Origin: Lactobacillus helsingborgensis
GTDB taxonomy: Bacteria > Bacillota > Bacilli > Lactobacillales > Lactobacillaceae
DNA: 64,000 bases
Direction of reading: 5' to 3'
Assembly: GCF_000970855.1 (NCBI RefSeq)
Contig: NZ_KQ034046.1
Coordinates: 48,851-112,850 of the forward strand
Shown here: piece by piece, positions 26,361 through 33,756 of the stretch
Layout: each line of letters opens with the position of its first letter
How positions within the stretch are numbered: position 1 is the first letter of the stretch
Made by a program: the position numbers and the translations under genes
The notes under the pieces: model-generated
Database searches by the model: none
What the model was told of the DNA's origin: nothing
Seen by the model: only the letters and a program-made list of their open reading frames with translations

Positions 26361-27263
26361 ATGTGTCAGACAAAGATTGCTCAGGGTATTATTGCAGCAA
26401 TGGTGACCCCGATGGATGAAAATGGTCAAATAAATTATGCAGAGTTGAAAAATCAGGTTGAGCGGCAGATTAATGCTGGCATCAGCGGAGTTTTTACGCT
26501 AGGCACAAACGGTGAAGGATATATTCTTAGTCATGATGAAAAATTAAAAGTGATGGAAACGGTAATTAAACAGGCAAATCACCGGGTTCCAGTATATGTG
26601 GGCACAGGTTGTGTTTCTACAGCAGAAACAATTCAGTTGTCGCAGCAAGCTGAGGAGCTAGGGGCAGACGCATTATCAGTTATTACTCCGTGGTTTGCGC
26701 AAGCTTCACAGGAAGATTTATTTAAGCATTATCAGGCTTTAAATGATGCTGTTCATATTCCAATTTTGCTTTATAACATACCTGCAAGGACGGGCAATGC
26801 TCTCGCACCTAAAACTGTGGCTCGTCTGGCCGACTTGCCGCATATTGCTGGTATTAAGGATTCAAGCGGTAATTTCGACAATATTTTACAGTACATTGAA
26901 TTAACCAGAAATAAGGACTTTGCAGTCATATCAGGTAACGATTCTCTCATTTTGTGGACTTTAAAAGCCGGAGGTACCGGTGGTATTGCCGCTTGTGCGA
27001 ATGTATTACCGGAAATTATGGTATCAATCTACCGCTACTATCAAGCTGGTAAATGGGAAGAAGCTAGGAAAGCGCAAGATTCTATCCGTCCGTTTAGAAA
27101 CTGTTTCAAGTTAGGAAATCCTAATACAATTGTTAAGAAAGCAACTAATGTCATGGGCTATCCTGTGGGGATGCCACGTGCACCATTTAATGGTTTAACT
27201 AAAGAAGCAGTGACGACCATTCAAAATACTATAGATGAGTATTACAGTGAATATAAAAAGTAG
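26361..27263 (+). CDS. DapA/NanA-family class I aldolase
   Basis: 300-aa TIM-barrel aldolase of the DHDPS/N-acetylneuraminate lyase superfamily. The Schiff-base Lys166 is in GIKDSSG, Tyr138 and Arg143 are in YNIPARTG. Compared with true DHDPS, two of the three catalytic-triad residues differ: Thr45 is Asn50 (GTNGE) and Tyr107 is Phe112 (TPWFAQ). Arg143 is the residue that in DHDPS binds the carboxylate of the C4 aldehyde acid. So it is unlikely to make lysine, yet suited to a pyruvate plus C4-aldehyde-acid reaction. An AAAGGAGGAG ribosome-binding site precedes it. Alternatives are a KDG-type aldolase or a dehydratase. Confidence 0.83.
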   Translation: MCQTKIAQGIIAAMVTPMDENGQINYAELKNQVERQINAGISGVFTLGTNGEGYILSHDEKLKVMETVIKQANHRVPVYVGTGCVSTAETIQLSQQAEELGADALSVITPWFAQASQEDLFKHYQALNDAVHIPILLYNIPARTGNALAPKTVARLADLPHIAGIKDSSGNFDNILQYIELTRNKDFAVISGNDSLILWTLKAGGTGGIAACANVLPEIMVSIYRYYQAGKWEEARKAQDSIRPFRNCFKLGNPNTIVKKATNVMGYPVGMPRAPFNGLTKEAVTTIQNTIDEYYSEYKK

Positions 27264-27283
27264 TTGAAAAGGAGACAAAACTG

Positions 27284-28312
27284 ATGGGTAGACCAATTGT
27301 TGGTATTACAATGGGAGATCCTGCAAGTATAGGACCGGAAATTTCTTTGAAAACTTTTCAGGATCAACAACTTTATGAAAAATGCCGACCTTTATTGATA
27401 GGTGATAGCAATGTTCTCGAAAAAGTAATGGAAATATTACCCGATCGTAAACTGCAGCTTAACCCCATTACTAACGTTAAAGATGCTAAGTTCCAATACG
27501 GGACAATGGATGTTTACGATATGCACGAAGTTGAAATCTCTGAATTGCAGTTTGGCCAAGTCAGCAAAATGGCGGGTAACGCTGCTTTTCAATATGTCAA
27601 AAAAGTGATTGAACTGGCTAATGCCCATGAAGTTGATGCTACCGTAACGAATGCTCTAAACAAAGAGGCAATGAACTTAGCAGGACACCACTATGCTGGG
27701 CATACTGAAATCTATGGTAAATTTACCCATACTCCAAACTACACGATGATGCTCGCCCACGGCAATTTAAGGGTGGTTCATGTTTCTACACACGTTTCTT
27801 TGAGAAAAGCCTGTGATTTGGTGAAAAAGCCTAGGGTTGCAGAATGTATTAAGCTGGCTGACGAGGTTTGCCGTAATTTGGGCCTCAAAAATCCGCGGGT
27901 AGCAGTTGCAGGGCTAAACCCACATGCAGGAGAAAATGGCTTATTTGGTGATGAAGAAATAAAGGAAATTGCACCTGCGGTTGCAGAAATGCGGGCAAAA
28001 GGTGTTAACGTGACTGGTCCCGTTCCTGCTGATACAGTTTTTGCCAAATGTCATGGCGGGATGTACGACATTGTAGTTGCAATGTATCATGACCAAGGAC
28101 ATATACCGGTAAAAGTAATTGGCTTTCAATATGATGAGCAAAAGAAGAAGTGGGATAGTGTTGCAGGAATCAATGTTACTTTGGGTTTGCCAATTATCAG
28201 AACGTCGGTTGATCATGGCACTGCATTTGATCAGGTTCTTAAAGGCACAGCTAATGAGGTCAGTTTAAAAAATGCAATTGATTATGCCGTTAAACTAGCT
28301 GAAAACAAGTAG
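27284..28312 (+). CDS. pdxA2: PdxA2-like 4-phospho-D-threonate dehydrogenase
   Basis: 342-aa member of the PdxA family. Family blocks are ITMGDPASIGPEI (8-20), GHTEIYGKF with a metal-binding His, GLNPHAGENGLFGDEE, MYHDQGHIPVK and PIIRTSVDHGTAFD. True PdxA works in pyridoxal phosphate synthesis, but in DUF1537 operons the PdxA2 subgroup oxidises 4-phospho-D-threonate to a 3-keto acid that decarboxylates to DHAP. Its position at the end of the kinase operon and the absence of other PLP genes support PdxA2. GGAG precedes the ATG; a terminator follows at 28389. Confidence 0.85.
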   Translation: MGRPIVGITMGDPASIGPEISLKTFQDQQLYEKCRPLLIGDSNVLEKVMEILPDRKLQLNPITNVKDAKFQYGTMDVYDMHEVEISELQFGQVSKMAGNAAFQYVKKVIELANAHEVDATVTNALNKEAMNLAGHHYAGHTEIYGKFTHTPNYTMMLAHGNLRVVHVSTHVSLRKACDLVKKPRVAECIKLADEVCRNLGLKNPRVAVAGLNPHAGENGLFGDEEIKEIAPAVAEMRAKGVNVTGPVPADTVFAKCHGGMYDIVVAMYHDQGHIPVKVIGFQYDEQKKKWDSVAGINVTLGLPIIRTSVDHGTAFDQVLKGTANEVSLKNAIDYAVKLAENK

Positions 28313-28388
28313 TGCAAGATAATACTGCTGTATTGCCTCATGAACTTAGCAGATATAAATTTAATTAGTCTTTTGGCTTAAATATAGG

Positions 28389-28423
28389 CAAAAAAGAGCT
28401 ATCAGTGCGATAGCTCTTTTTAT
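28389..28423 (+). terminator. terminator of the acid-sugar operon
   Basis: Perfect stem AAAAAGAGCTATC / GATAGCTCTTTTT with loop AGTGC and a T-run. Confidence 0.9.
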
Positions 28424-28532
28424 TTACCCTTTTTGCAATATTTGTATTTAATGAAAGGCCAGTGCCCAGCAATTTAAACACTGCTAATAATGGTATTTAT
28501 ATTACTAAAAAAACATTATTTTAATTTTGCTC

Positions 28533-28580
28533 TTGACATAGACGTCTATGAATGTTTATATATAACTGTAAGCGATTACA
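28533..28580 (+). promoter_or_regulatory. deoC-PTS promoter with palindromic operator and perfect cre
   Basis: TTGACA (28533-28538) and TATATA (28557-28562) are 18 bp apart. The perfect 14-bp palindrome CATAGACGTCTATG (28537-28550) overlaps the -35 and spacer, a likely GntR operator. TGTAAGCGATTACA (28567-28580) matches the cre consensus at every position and covers the start point. Confidence 0.8.
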
Positions 28581-28624
28581 GTAATTGCGCAAGACAAGCT
28601 AATCAATATGAAAGGTGGTTTATT

Positions 28625-29317
28625 ATGTTAAATTTGTCGGATAAGGAATTGGCTTCTAAGATTCAACATACTAATGTTAATCCAGAATTAACGCCAGATG
28701 ATATAAGAGGTTTGTGTGATGATTGCAAGCACTTTGGCTTTAATGGTGTCATGATTCAGCCGCAATGGGTCACACTTGCAAAGGAGGAATTAAAAGGTAC
28801 CAACATTCAAGTTGCCACATGTATGAGTTTTCCAATGGGGGCACAAAAGACAGAAGTTAAAGTGTTTGAGGCTCAAAGATGCTTTGCGGACGGGGCAGAT
28901 CAACTTGACTGGATGCCCAATGTCGGCTTCCTAAAGGCTGGTATGTATGATGAATACCAAAATGAAATTGCCGCTGTGGTCAAGGCAGCAGGCGGCAAGG
29001 TTGTTAAAATTATGCTCGAATTTGGTATGTTGACACGCGAAGAAAAGATTAAGGCAGCTGAACTTGCCAGGGATGCTGGTGCCACTTATCTGAAAAACTC
29101 TAGTGGTTGGGGTAAAGGTGGTCACGCTACCATTGATGACATCCAATTATTAAAGAGAATTGCACAAGACAAATGTGAAGTGAAAGCTTCTGGTGGTATC
29201 AGGACCAGACAGCAGGCTCTATCTTTGCTTGAAGCAGGAGCATCATTGCTGGGTACGAGCGCAGGGCCACAAATTATCACTGGGATAAAGGGAAATGATG
29301 ATTCTATAGCTGATTAA
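28625..29317 (+). CDS. DeoC-family class I aldolase (divergent)
   Basis: 230-aa TIM-barrel aldolase of the deoxyribose-phosphate aldolase family. Catalytic residues match DERA: Asp in QLDWMPNVG, the Schiff-base Lys in TYLKNSSGW (DERA has KTSTGF) and the proton-relay Lys in VKASGGIRT. The substitutions around the Schiff base and FPMG for FPLG make it divergent, so the substrate may not be 2-deoxyribose 5-phosphate. It heads an operon with a GntR regulator and a mannose-family PTS; a PTS plus aldolase alone would suffice to turn an imported sugar into two small carbonyl products. AAAGGTGG precedes the ATG at 28625. Confidence 0.8.
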   Translation: MLNLSDKELASKIQHTNVNPELTPDDIRGLCDDCKHFGFNGVMIQPQWVTLAKEELKGTNIQVATCMSFPMGAQKTEVKVFEAQRCFADGADQLDWMPNVGFLKAGMYDEYQNEIAAVVKAAGGKVVKIMLEFGMLTREEKIKAAELARDAGATYLKNSSGWGKGGHATIDDIQLLKRIAQDKCEVKASGGIRTRQQALSLLEAGASLLGTSAGPQIITGIKGNDDSIAD

Positions 29318-29346
29318 TTTATTTAGCTATATTGCTTTTAGGGCGA

Positions 29347-29386
29347 ATAGTATAATGCTTTATAATAAAAACAAAGATTATACTAT
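29347..29386. repeat. 10-bp inverted repeat before the GntR gene
   Basis: ATAGTATAAT (29347-29356) and ATTATACTAT (29377-29386) are perfect inverted copies 30 bp apart. The first also contains a TATAAT -10-like box. It may be an autoregulatory operator or an mRNA hairpin. Confidence 0.5.
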
Positions 29387-29420
29387 AAATAAATAACTTT
29401 TAAAGAAGGAATGAATCCCT

Positions 29421-30161
29421 ATGAGTAATATATCAATAGATAATAATTCTCCAATATCCATTTACCAGCAAATTGCGAACCAAATAAAGACAGACATTAA
29501 TAAAAAAATATTAACACCCGGCGACAAAATTCCATCTGAAAAATGGTTTGTTGACAATCTGGGAGTAGCACGAGGGACTGTTAGAAAAGCAATCTCTTTA
29601 TTAGTCAAAGAAGGTACTTTGGAAAAAGTTCAGGGTAAAGGAACTTTTGTGACGAAACCGCAGATTTCTTATCCTTTTGCGCAAGAATTAGTCTCGTATG
29701 CCGAAACAATGAAAGCCAAGAATATTAATTTTTCCACGCAAGTGATAGAAAAGAAAATTGTGGATCCTACCAAAGAAATCCAGAAAAAGTTAAAAATAGA
29801 TAAAGAGCAGAAAGTATTATATTTGGTACGTCTCAGAAGTGTTGAAGACACGCCAGCTATACTTACTTTTAATTGGATTTCTCTTGATAAGTGCCCGGAA
29901 ATAGCAAAAGTAGATTTTAATAATGTTGCTTTGTTTGCTGCAATAGAAAAAGATGCAGGAATAAAAATTAAATATGGTATCAGGAATTTTTCAGCACGTA
30001 ATCTAAACAAAAAACAGGCAAAAATAATGGAATTGGCACCAAATGATGCTGCTTTAGAATTAAACCAAGTTACTTTTGCCGCAAATGATGAGCCGATAGA
30101 ATGCTCCGACGCTTTGCTTAGAACTGATCAATATAAAGTCACTTCTATTTTATATAGGTAG
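29421..30161 (+). CDS. GntR/HutC-family regulator
   Basis: 246-aa regulator with an N-terminal winged helix (WFVDNLGVARGTVRKAISLL, about 37-56, with KVQGKGTFV) and a C-terminal UTRA domain that binds a sugar phosphate or similar effector. It lies between the DeoC-like aldolase and the PTS EIIA gene in one operon, so it most likely controls these genes, perhaps via CATAGACGTCTATG upstream of the aldolase. It is distinct from the window's TreR. An AAGGAAT sequence precedes the ATG. Confidence 0.87.
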   Translation: MSNISIDNNSPISIYQQIANQIKTDINKKILTPGDKIPSEKWFVDNLGVARGTVRKAISLLVKEGTLEKVQGKGTFVTKPQISYPFAQELVSYAETMKAKNINFSTQVIEKKIVDPTKEIQKKLKIDKEQKVLYLVRLRSVEDTPAILTFNWISLDKCPEIAKVDFNNVALFAAIEKDAGIKIKYGIRNFSARNLNKKQAKIMELAPNDAALELNQVTFAANDEPIECSDALLRTDQYKVTSILYR

Positions 30162-30171
30162 GTTACAAATA

Positions 30172-30585
30172 ATGAAGATATTAATTACAACACACGGGAA
30201 TATGGCAAAAGGCATTTATAGCAGTTATCAAATGCTTGCAGGTTCAAACAATCAGATTAAATATTTAGGACTAAGTCCTGATGATACTGGTCAATTTAAA
30301 AAAGAACTTGCTCACATCATAGATCAAGAAACAAATGATTTATTAATCCTTTGCGATATTAAGGGTGGTTCGCCTTATAATGAGTGCTTTGCAAAATATC
30401 TTCAAAATCCGCAAAAGATTAGAGTTGTAGCGGGTCTTAATTTGCCTATGCTTTTAGAAGTCGGCTTGTCACTAACTAGCAAGCCAAGTTTAGATGAAAT
30501 CACAGATTTAGCTGAAAAATTCGGTAAGGAAGGAGTTTGTGTAGCTAAAGAAACAGCGGACACAAATCAAGATATTGAATTTTAG
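30172..30585 (+). CDS. mannose-family PTS EIIA (first system)
   Basis: 137-aa EIIA of the mannose/fructose/sorbose family; the phosphorylated residue is His8 in ITTHG. The fold continues with the typical LLILCDIKGGSPYNE block. It receives phosphate from HPr and passes it to the EIIB encoded 20 bases downstream. First gene of an A-B-C-D set (30172-32830) after the GntR gene. Sugar specificity is unknown. Confidence 0.88.
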   Translation: MKILITTHGNMAKGIYSSYQMLAGSNNQIKYLGLSPDDTGQFKKELAHIIDQETNDLLILCDIKGGSPYNECFAKYLQNPQKIRVVAGLNLPMLLEVGLSLTSKPSLDEITDLAEKFGKEGVCVAKETADTNQDIEF

Positions 30586-30605
30586 CTAGAGGAAGGTGTT
30601 TCTCT

Positions 30606-31112
30606 ATGGCAATAACATTAGCTAGAGTGGATGACCGTGTGATTCATGGTCAAACCACCACGAGATGGTCGAAGGAAAGACCCATAGATGGTTTCTTAGT
30701 AGTGGGTGATAAGATCATTCACGATAAACTCAGAACAAAAGTTTTAAAAGCAGCAGCTGGAAACTTAAAAGTAGGTATATTTAGCGATGATAAAGGTCCA
30801 GAAATAATTAAAAAGGGGGTACAGTCACACAAAAACTTTTTCTTAATATCAAATTCACCCCAAACTTTTGCTAAGCTTCTGCAAAACGGTGCTGATTGGG
30901 GTAATGAACTGAATGTAGGACCAATGAATACGCGTGAAGGGGCAATAGTCGTTGAAAGAACTTTAGCCCTTGATGATAAAGATTATGAAGCATTTGACTA
31001 CATGTATAACCATGGCATAAATATTTCTTTTCAACTGATTCCGGATGAAAAGAAAAAAACGTGGCCTGAGGTTAGAAAACATTACGATGAGTTGAAAGCC
31101 AAGGAGGGATAA
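30606..31112 (+). CDS. mannose-family PTS EIIB (first system)
   Basis: 168-aa EIIB; phospho-His14 lies in ARVDDRVIHGQ, the family's N-terminal signature, and INISFQLIPDEKKKTWPEV forms the C-terminal part. It transfers phosphate to the sugar carried by EIIC/EIID. GAGGAAGG is the ribosome-binding site; EIIC starts two bases after its stop. Confidence 0.9.
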   Translation: MAITLARVDDRVIHGQTTTRWSKERPIDGFLVVGDKIIHDKLRTKVLKAAAGNLKVGIFSDDKGPEIIKKGVQSHKNFFLISNSPQTFAKLLQNGADWGNELNVGPMNTREGAIVVERTLALDDKDYEAFDYMYNHGINISFQLIPDEKKKTWPEVRKHYDELKAKEG

Positions 31113-31114
31113 AA

Positions 31115-31960
31115 ATGAATATGGCTCTTTTTTGGCAAGCTGCTTTAGTTGGTATTTTCGGATACTTAGGAGCAGTTGATAGTATCGTTATGGGTGGCGT
31201 TGCCTACGGGTTCTATATTTTAGGCAGACCTTTAATTGCAGGCTTCATTTGTGGTTTGATTTTTGGAGATGTTAAGGCAGGTATACTTTGCGGGTTAGCT
31301 GTACAAGCGGTTTTCATTGCGACAATGCATACTGGCGGAACTTCAAGTACGGAAATCACTTATGCTTCTTATGGCGGCATTGGTTTAGCAATGGCTACAA
31401 CCAAAGACCCTGCAATTGCAGTTACCCTTGCTATTTTTATTGGTCAAACATTTGGCTTAATTTTTTATAACTTAAGAATGGCAGGTTTTTCCTATTTTAA
31501 TCATAGAGCGGATCGTGATATTGTCCGTTTTAATAAACATGCCCTTATTATGGACCAAGTCGTTTGGCCGCAAATTATTACTTTCTTAGTACGTGCAGTG
31601 CCAATATGGGCGGCAATTTACTTTGGCAGGGGAGCAGTTGAGGCTTTACTCAAAGTAATTCCAACGCAAATAACCAGCATTATCACGGTGCTGGGTGGCT
31701 TACTGCCTGCTCTTGGTATTGCAATGTTAATGAATATGCTGATTAAAAATAAGCTACAATTAATCTACTTTCTATTTGGTTTTGCAATGATTGCTTTTGC
31801 CAAAATGAGTACTATTGGCTTAGTATTTATTGCCGTTTTAATTGCTTATATTGTCTACCAGATATCCGGTAAAACTGGCAGCAATAATAGTAGTAATTCA
31901 TCTGGCACAGCAAAAGCGATTCAAACCGAAGATGAATACGAAGATGCAGATTTATTCTAA
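31115..31960 (+). CDS. mannose-family PTS EIIC (first system)
   Basis: 281-aa membrane component with about eight helices, including the family block VAYGFYILGRPLIAGFICGL and LPALGIAMLMNML. It forms the sugar channel with EIID. AAGGAGG lies before the start ATG at 31115. The last about 25 residues are Ser/Asn-rich and acidic, a soluble tail. Confidence 0.9.
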   Translation: MNMALFWQAALVGIFGYLGAVDSIVMGGVAYGFYILGRPLIAGFICGLIFGDVKAGILCGLAVQAVFIATMHTGGTSSTEITYASYGGIGLAMATTKDPAIAVTLAIFIGQTFGLIFYNLRMAGFSYFNHRADRDIVRFNKHALIMDQVVWPQIITFLVRAVPIWAAIYFGRGAVEALLKVIPTQITSIITVLGGLLPALGIAMLMNMLIKNKLQLIYFLFGFAMIAFAKMSTIGLVFIAVLIAYIVYQISGKTGSNNSSNSSGTAKAIQTEDEYEDADLF

Positions 31961-31972
31961 GGAGGCAAAATA

Positions 31973-32830
31973 ATGACTAATCAAGATGATAAACAAACGT
32001 CAGTAGCCCAAGAGGCTAAGCCGGAGCGTTTAACTAAAAAAGAATTACGGTCAATTTTTTTAAGATATATGTTCCTGCCTGAATCTGCAATGAGCTATGA
32101 AAAGATGCACGGCGCTGCATGGGCAGTTTCATATATGCCTTTAGGTAATAAATATTATAAAAATAATGATCAAGCCTATCAGCGCCTGCTTAAGCGGCAT
32201 TCGCCTTTTTACAATACGGAGCCACAAACCGGACAACTGGTTAATGGTATTGTAGCGTCACTTGAAGAACAAATTGGTATGGGCAACACTAATGTCAGTG
32301 AGGAGATGCCCGTCGATGTTAAGGCTTCCTTAATGGGCCCCTTAGCTGGTATCGGTGATTCATTGATGCAAGGTATTCTAATTCCTACACTCTTATCAAT
32401 TGCGATGGGACTATCTAAGGGTGGCAGTCCTTTAGGTCCGTTATTTTACATTGTAACTTATGCGGTGATTATTACTATTGTAGAAATAGTTTGCTTTAAA
32501 GGTGGCTACAAGTTGGGCGTATCTGCTGTGGATAAAATTGTTGGTGAAAGTGCTAAACGTCTGACCAACATGTTTACAGTTTTAGGTACAATTGTTATCG
32601 GTGGTCTGGCTGCTTCGACAATTGCTTTAAAAACAACCGTCAAGATTCCTTTTGGTTCACAAACCAAACCACTTGAAACTATTATTGATGGGTTCTTCCC
32701 GGGGCTATTACCTCTAATTGCAGTTTTGTTTACTTTTTGGCTGATTTCATCTAAAAGGATGAGTGCTAACAAAGTAATCTTAATATTAACAGTGGCAGCT
32801 ACGGTGGGCGTACTGATAAAATTTTTGTAA
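31973..32830 (+). CDS. mannose-family PTS EIID (first system)
   Basis: 285-aa EIID with an N-terminal soluble half (LTKKELRSIFLRYMF start, the FYNTEP motif and SLMGPLAGIGDSLMQG block) and C-terminal membrane helices. It ends the operon, followed by a terminator at 32863. The deoC-gntR-EIIABCD order suggests a dedicated sugar import and cleavage unit. Confidence 0.9.
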   Translation: MTNQDDKQTSVAQEAKPERLTKKELRSIFLRYMFLPESAMSYEKMHGAAWAVSYMPLGNKYYKNNDQAYQRLLKRHSPFYNTEPQTGQLVNGIVASLEEQIGMGNTNVSEEMPVDVKASLMGPLAGIGDSLMQGILIPTLLSIAMGLSKGGSPLGPLFYIVTYAVIITIVEIVCFKGGYKLGVSAVDKIVGESAKRLTNMFTVLGTIVIGGLAASTIALKTTVKIPFGSQTKPLETIIDGFFPGLLPLIAVLFTFWLISSKRMSANKVILILTVAATVGVLIKFL

Positions 32831-32862
32831 TAGTTAATTGTAAGCAAAATAATGTAAATGAT

Positions 32863-32901
32863 AAGCTTCAACGCTAAGCAAACGTTGGAGCTTTTTTATT
32901 T
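32863..32901 (+). terminator. terminator after first mannose-family PTS
   Basis: Stem AAGCTTCAACG / CGTTGGAGCTT (32863-32873 with 32883-32893; one G-T pair) followed by TTTTT. Confidence 0.82.
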
Positions 32902-33005
32902 AAGATATGCGGTATAACCAAAATAGAGGGCTTGACACAAGGAGCGCAGAGCATAATCAGCAGTTATTAGGTTTTCTAGTAACGACAAGCTAAAAATTAG
33001 TTGGC

Positions 33006-33057
33006 AAAAAATGCTCAGTGCAGCTAATCAATTAGACAGTTGCAACTGAGCATTTTT
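33006..33057. terminator. second hairpin between the convergent PTS operons
   Basis: Arms AAAAATGCTCAGT and ACTGAGCATTTTT with extra pairing inside; A-run and T-run at the two ends make it usable from both strands. It ends the minus-strand pentitol-type operon. The stretch 32902-33005 before it has no gene; a TTGACA at 32932 with a poor -10 is noted in the findings. Confidence 0.75.
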
Positions 33058-33079
33058 GCTTGTATAAAACTATTTAGCT

Positions 33080-33736
33080 TTAATTTAAGTATTTTTCGGC
33101 CGTTTTGATACATTGATCTATGTCTTGCGAAAACCCGAAAAAGCCGCTGCTGCCGAGAACTAAAATATCAGAACCAGCTGTTTTGAGCTCTGAATAAGTT
33201 TCGGCATTACAGGAGCCGTCAATTTGAATTTCAAAATGAAGACTATTTTGCTTACGGTAATCTTTTAGCTGGCTAATGGTTAATAATGCTTCCTTAATGA
33301 ACTTTTGCCCAGCATAGCCGGGGTCTACGGTCATTACGGTAACCATATCAACCAAGTTAAGATACTGGGAAATATCTGCAATATTTTCTTCAGGATTGAT
33401 AACGACGCCAACTTGCCTGTCACTTTGCTTAATGAGATCAATCAAGCGAAAGGCTTGTCCGTCAAGCTTTTCCGCATGGATATTTATTAAGTCGGTTCCA
33501 GCAGCAATTAAGTCATTGATGTAGTCTTCAGGATTGTCTACCATTAAGTGTGCATCAATAGTTTTATTAGTTAAAGGCCTGATAGCTTTGATAAAATCAA
33601 CTGATAAAGCGAGATTTCTGACATAATGTCCATCCATAATATCAATATGATAATTATCGGTAAAAGAATTAAGTTTTTTTATATGCTCTGCGACTGTTGT
33701 CAAATTCATGCACATTAAAGATAATGATACTTTCAT
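33080..33736 (-). CDS. rpe: ribulose-phosphate 3-epimerase
   Basis: 218-aa TIM-barrel epimerase that interconverts D-ribulose 5-phosphate and D-xylulose 5-phosphate. Typical blocks are YHIDIMDGHYVRN (metal-binding His and Asp), DAHLMVDNPE, VTVMTVDPGYAGQKF and IQIDGSCN with a catalytic Asp. Last gene of the minus-strand operon with a polyol-phosphate dehydrogenase and a mannose-type PTS; an epimerase in such a set makes sense if the polyol phosphate is oxidised to ribulose 5-phosphate. It is probably a pathway-specific copy. Confidence 0.9.
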   Translation of the reverse strand: MKVSLSLMCMNLTTVAEHIKKLNSFTDNYHIDIMDGHYVRNLALSVDFIKAIRPLTNKTIDAHLMVDNPEDYINDLIAAGTDLINIHAEKLDGQAFRLIDLIKQSDRQVGVVINPEENIADISQYLNLVDMVTVMTVDPGYAGQKFIKEALLTISQLKDYRKQNSLHFEIQIDGSCNAETYSELKTAGSDILVLGSSGFFGFSQDIDQCIKTAEKYLN

Positions 33737-33756
33737 TGATTAAATTAGTTCCTTTC

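Noticed and set aside
26361..27263. dapA of lysine biosynthesis
   Set aside because: Two catalytic-triad residues differ and no other dap or lys gene is in the cluster.
18572..28312. Classical sialic acid (nan) operon
   Set aside because: YhcH-type, sialidase-like and NanA/DapA-like genes suggest it, but NanE, NanK, NagA and NagB are absent and the operon instead has a four-carbon acid sugar kinase and PdxA2.
27284..28312. pdxA of pyridoxal phosphate synthesis
   Set aside because: Operon partner is the DUF1537 kinase and no PLP pathway gene is nearby, which is the PdxA2 context.
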